Source: Micromonospora siamensis
GTDB taxonomy: Bacteria > Actinomycetota > Actinomycetes > Mycobacteriales > Micromonosporaceae
Direction of reading: 5' to 3'
DNA length: 64,000 nucleotides
Assembly: GCF_900090305.1 (NCBI RefSeq)
Contig: NZ_LT607751.1
Location: forward strand, 5,890,001 to 5,954,000
Below the pieces are notes generated by a model. That model was not told the DNA's origin and did not search any database. It worked only from the letters and a program-made list of their open reading frames with translations. Shown here piece by piece: positions 60,545 to 64,000 of the stretch (its first letter is position 1; every line of letters begins with the position of its first letter). A program made the position numbers and the translations under genes.

Positions 60545-62418
60545 CCGCCGACCACGCCGGGGCGGCGGCCGGGGACGCGGCCGAGCTGGCCCGGTGGCGG
60601 GGCCGGGCCACCGACCCGGACGCCGACCGCAGCCGCGCCGAGGACGCCTCGCCGGAGGCGGTGGCCCGGCTGCGCGCGCGCAGCCGGGTGCTGCTGCGCG
60701 ACCTGCTCCGCCCGCACCGCCGCCGGCTGGGTGGCGCCGTCGCGCTGCTGCTGGCCCAGAACGCCGCCGCGATGGCCGGGCCCTACCTCGTCATGCTCGG
60801 CATCGACCGGGGCATCGCGCCGCTGCGGGCCGGCGACCCGCGACCGCTGGTCGCGCTGGCCGTCGCGTTCGGCCTGGCCGCCGGAGTCGAGTACGCGGCC
60901 CGGCGCGGCTTCCTCACCCTCTCCGCCCGGATCGGCCAGGCCGTCCTGCTGGAGCTGCGCCGCCGGGTGTACGACCACTTCCTGCGGCTGTCCGTCGGCT
61001 TCCACGAGCGGTACACCTCCGGCCGGATGGTCTCCCGGCTGACCAGCGACCTCGACTCGATCGCCGAACTGGTCGACGGCGGCATCGACCGGCTGGTCGT
61101 CTCCGCGCTGTCGGTGCTCACCGTGGCCGGCATCCTGCTCTGGCTGGACCCGCCGCTGGCCGCGGCGACCCTGCTCGCCTTCCCGTTCCTGCTGCTGCTG
61201 TCCCGCTGGTTCGCCCGCTCGTCGGCGGCGGCCTACCGGCGCACCCGGGAGGCGGTGGCGCTGGTCATCGTCCACTTCGTCGAGTCGCTGCGCGGGATCC
61301 GCGCGGTCCAGGCGTACCGGCGGGAGCGGCGCAACCAGCGGATCTTCGACGCGGTCAACGACGACTACCGGGAGGCGAGCCTGCGGGCGTTCCGGCTGAT
61401 CGCGATCTTCTCGCCGGGGATCCGGGCGATCGGCAACGTCACCGTGGCGGTGGTGCTCGGCTACGGCGGCGCCCGGGTGCTCGGCGGCGGGATGGCGGTC
61501 GGGGTGCTCGCCGCGTTCCTGCTCTACCTGCGCCGCTTCTTCGAGCCGATGGAGGAGCTGAGCCAGTTCTACAACTCGTTGCAGTCGGCGACGGCCGCGC
61601 TGGAGAAGCTCGCCGGGGTGCTCGACGAGCCGCCCGGGGTGCCCGAACCGGCGCGGCCGGTGCCGCTGCCCGCCGGCCCGGGCCGCGGCGCACTGCGCTT
61701 CGACGGGGTCGGCTTCGGCTACCGGGCCGACGCGCCGGTGTTGTCGGGGCTGGACCTGACGGTCCCGGCGGGGCAGACGGTGGCGCTGATCGGGCCGACC
61801 GGCGCCGGCAAGTCCACCATCGCCAAGCTGGTCGCCCGGTTCCACGACCCGGTCACCGGCACCGTCGGCCTCGACGGGGTCGACCTGCGCGACCTGGCCG
61901 ACGCCGAGCTGCGCCGGGCCGTGGTCCTGGTGACCCAGGAGAACCACCTGTTCAGCGGCTCGGTGTCGGAGAACATCCGGTTCGGCCGGCCGGACGCCGA
62001 CGACGCCGAGGTCGAGGCCGCCGCCCGGGCGATCGGCGCGCACGACTTCATCGCCGCCCTCCCCGACGGGTACGCCACCGAGGTGCACCGGCGCGGCGGT
62101 CGGCTCTCCGCCGGGCAGCGGCAGCTCGTCGCGTTCGCCCGGGCGTTCCTGGCCGACCCGCGCGTGCTGATCCTCGACGAGGCCACCTCGTCGCTGGACG
62201 TGCCGAGCGAGCGGCTGGTGCAGCGGGCGCTGGCCACCGTACTGCGGGACCGGACGGCGCTGGTGATCGCGCACCGCCTCTCCACCGTCGAGATCGCCGA
62301 CCGGGTGCTGGTCGTCGACGGCGGCAGGATCGTCGAGGACGGCCCGCCCGAACGGCTCACCGCGGCCGGCGGCCGGTACGCGGCCCTGCACCGGCAGTGG
62401 CGCGAGTCGCTGCTCTGA
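60541..62418 (+). CDS. ABC exporter half, canonical ATP site
   Basis: A 625-residue protein. After a membrane domain comes Walker A GPTGAGKSTIAK, signature LSAGQRQLVAFARAF and Walker B VLILDEATSSLDV with the catalytic Glu, and HRLSTVEIADRV. GTG start overlaps the upstream stop as GTGA. The two proteins should form one exporter with asymmetric ATP sites. Confidence 0.92.
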   Translation: MTADHAGAAAGDAAELARWRGRATDPDADRSRAEDASPEAVARLRARSRVLLRDLLRPHRRRLGGAVALLLAQNAAAMAGPYLVMLGIDRGIAPLRAGDPRPLVALAVAFGLAAGVEYAARRGFLTLSARIGQAVLLELRRRVYDHFLRLSVGFHERYTSGRMVSRLTSDLDSIAELVDGGIDRLVVSALSVLTVAGILLWLDPPLAAATLLAFPFLLLLSRWFARSSAAAYRRTREAVALVIVHFVESLRGIRAVQAYRRERRNQRIFDAVNDDYREASLRAFRLIAIFSPGIRAIGNVTVAVVLGYGGARVLGGGMAVGVLAAFLLYLRRFFEPMEELSQFYNSLQSATAALEKLAGVLDEPPGVPEPARPVPLPAGPGRGALRFDGVGFGYRADAPVLSGLDLTVPAGQTVALIGPTGAGKSTIAKLVARFHDPVTGTVGLDGVDLRDLADAELRRAVVLVTQENHLFSGSVSENIRFGRPDADDAEVEAAARAIGAHDFIAALPDGYATEVHRRGGRLSAGQRQLVAFARAFLADPRVLILDEATSSLDVPSERLVQRALATVLRDRTALVIAHRLSTVEIADRVLVVDGGRIVEDGPPERLTAAGGRYAALHRQWRESLL

Positions 62419-62453
62419 ACCGGAACTGCGTGGCCCGGGTCGGGTCCGCTGCC

Positions 62454-62459
62454 TACCAT
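62454..62459 (+). promoter_or_regulatory. Leaderless -10 element of valS
   Basis: TACCAT, 6 nt before the ATG at 62466. No T-box or long leader is present. Confidence 0.5.
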
Positions 62460-62465
62460 CGAGCG

Positions 62466-64000
62466 ATGACCGACACGGCGAGGACGGCCCGCGCCGGCGT
62501 CCCCGAACGTCCGACCCTGGACGGCATCGAGGACACCTGGGCGCGGCACTGGCAGCAGGAGGGCACGTACACGTTCGACCGCAGCAAGGAGCGGCGGGAC
62601 GTGTACGCGATCGACACGCCGCCGCCGACCGTATCGGGCGAGCTGCACATGGGGCACGTCTTCTCGTACACGCACACCGACACGGTGGCCCGGTTCCAGC
62701 GGATGCGCGGCCGGGCGGTCTTCTACCCGATGGGCTGGGACGACAACGGCCTGCCCACCGAACGCCGGGTGCAGAACGTCTACGGGGTGCGCCCCGATCC
62801 GGCCCTGCCGTACGACCCGGGCTGGACGCCGCCCGGCCAGCCGGTGAGCGAGGACGCCCGGAAGAACCCGACCGCCATTTCCCGGCGCAACTTCATCGAG
62901 TTGTGCGAGCTGCTGACGGCCGAGGACGAGCAGGTGTTCGAGGCGCTGTGGCGGCGGCTCGGACTGTCGGTGGACTGGTCGCTGACGTACACCACCATCG
63001 GGCGGGCGGCCCGGACGGCCAGCCAGCGGGCGTTCCTGCGGAACCTCACCCGGGGCGAGGCGTACCAGGCGGAGGCGCCCACGCTCTGGGACGTCGGCTT
63101 CGCCACCGCCGTGGCGCAGGCGGAGCTGGAGGACCGGGAGCGGCCCGGCGCGTACCACCGGCTGCGGTTCCACGGCGCCGGCGGGCGGGAGGTGCTGATC
63201 GACACCACCCGTCCCGAGCTGCTGCCGGCCTGTGTGGCGCTGGTCTGCCACCCGGACGACGAGCGGTACGCCGACCTGGTGGGCTCGGCTGTGCGTACCC
63301 CCGTCTTCGACGTCGAGGTGCCGGTGCGCGCGCACCCGCTGGCGGACCCGGCCAAGGGCACCGGCATCGCGATGGTCTGCACGTTCGGCGACCTGACCGA
63401 CGTGACCTGGTGGCGCGACCTGGAGCTGGAGACCCGGGTGGTGATCGGCCGGGACGGCCGGCTGCTGCCGGAGCCACCGGCCGGTGTGCCGGCCGGGGCC
63501 TACGCGGCGCTGGCCGGGCAGACCGTCAACGCCGCCCGGCGGGCCCTGGTGGAGCTGCTGACCGAGGCCGGTGACCTGGTGGGCGAGCCCCGCCCGATCA
63601 CCCATCCGGTGAAGTTCTACGAGCGGGGCGACCGGCCGCTGGAGATCGTCTCGACGCGGCAGTGGTATCTGCGCAACGGCGGCCGGGACGCCGACCTGCG
63701 CGAGGAACTGCTGGCCCGGGGCCGGGAGCTGCGCTGGGTGCCGGAGCACATGCGGCACCGCTACGAGCACTGGGTGGGCGGGCTGACCGGTGACTGGCTG
63801 GTCAGCCGGCAGCGCTTCTTCGGCGTGCCGGTGCCGGTGTGGTACCGGCTCGACGACGCTGGCGAGCCGGACTTCACCCACCCTCTCACACCGGACGAGG
63901 CGGCACTGCCGATCGACCCGTCCAGCGAGCCGCCGCCCGGGTTCGACGAGGCGCAGCGCGGCCGGCCCGGCGGTTTCGTCGGCGACCCGGACGTGCTGGA
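62466..64000 (+). CDS. valS: Valyl-tRNA synthetase, N-terminal part (runs off window)
   Basis: The first 511 codons are visible. VSGELHMGHVFSYTHTD is the HIGH motif (HMGH) of class I synthetases. MGWDDNGLPTERRVQNVYGV follows it. The editing domain region has IDTTRPELLPACVALV, and FGVPVPVW follows it. Sequence style fits the archaeal-like ValS found in many actinomycetes. The KMSKS motif lies outside the window. It charges tRNA-Val. Confidence 0.92.
   Translation, partial: MTDTARTARAGVPERPTLDGIEDTWARHWQQEGTYTFDRSKERRDVYAIDTPPPTVSGELHMGHVFSYTHTDTVARFQRMRGRAVFYPMGWDDNGLPTERRVQNVYGVRPDPALPYDPGWTPPGQPVSEDARKNPTAISRRNFIELCELLTAEDEQVFEALWRRLGLSVDWSLTYTTIGRAARTASQRAFLRNLTRGEAYQAEAPTLWDVGFATAVAQAELEDRERPGAYHRLRFHGAGGREVLIDTTRPELLPACVALVCHPDDERYADLVGSAVRTPVFDVEVPVRAHPLADPAKGTGIAMVCTFGDLTDVTWWRDLELETRVVIGRDGRLLPEPPAGVPAGAYAALAGQTVNAARRALVELLTEAGDLVGEPRPITHPVKFYERGDRPLEIVSTRQWYLRNGGRDADLREELLARGRELRWVPEHMRHRYEHWVGGLTGDWLVSRQRFFGVPVPVWYRLDDAGEPDFTHPLTPDEAALPIDPSSEPPPGFDEAQRGRPGGFVGDPDVL

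Overview
The window is very GC-rich, codon use is strongly G/C at third positions, GTG starts are frequent, and the gene content includes mycothiol (mshB), AdnAB recombination, an Sdh1-type succinate dehydrogenase and an Ada-AlkA fusion. This points to an actinomycete, most likely Micromonospora or another Micromonosporaceae; the genus is inferred from general resemblance, not from a marker gene. No tRNA, rRNA, CRISPR array or intact insertion sequence was seen.

Layout. 1-4.9 kb: the C-terminally cut adnB and complete adnA helicase-nuclease genes. 5-9 kb: two tandem LOG-family genes, a small basic protein, then dapE and dapD head to head. 9-16 kb: a secreted subtilase, a hexapeptide acetyltransferase and a large multi-pass membrane protein carrying hydrolase motifs. 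15.8-19.6 kb (minus): a nucleoside-kinase-like gene coupled to a SIMPL protein, then fdxA-dapC-tyrA. With dapD and dapE this puts three succinylase-branch lysine genes within 12 kb. 19.7-24.9 kb: GNAT, two small membrane proteins, mshB and an S9 peptidase. 24.9-31 kb (minus): a complete oligopeptide ABC transporter, oppD-oppF-oppC-oppB-binding protein. 31.2-34.8 kb: a Uma2 protein and a TldD/TldE protease pair. 35.3-39.1 kb: sdhC-sdhA-sdhB. 39.2-44.4 kb: mixed small enzymes, several with degenerate active sites. 44.6-46.9 kb: a less GC-rich accessory patch with a short GntR regulator and an XRE-ImmA/IrrE + PIN-domain pair that looks like a toxin-antitoxin or stress module. 47-52.2 kb: accessory enzymes and gene debris. 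52.4-64 kb: ychF, peptidase E, a MarR/EamA divergent pair, ada-alkA/ogt alkylation repair, a two-gene ABC exporter and the start of valS.

Cross-cutting patterns. At least 16 genes have a TANNNT hexamer exactly 6 or 7 nt before the start codon, the signature of leaderless transcription; at dapE/dapD the two hexamers face each other and overlap. Three copies of a palindromic repeat of about 62 bp occur, one inside the ada-alkA reading frame. Very short ORFs with GTGA/ATGA junctions link oppD to oppF and precede tldD. These repeat and mini-ORF features are the least explained part of the window.
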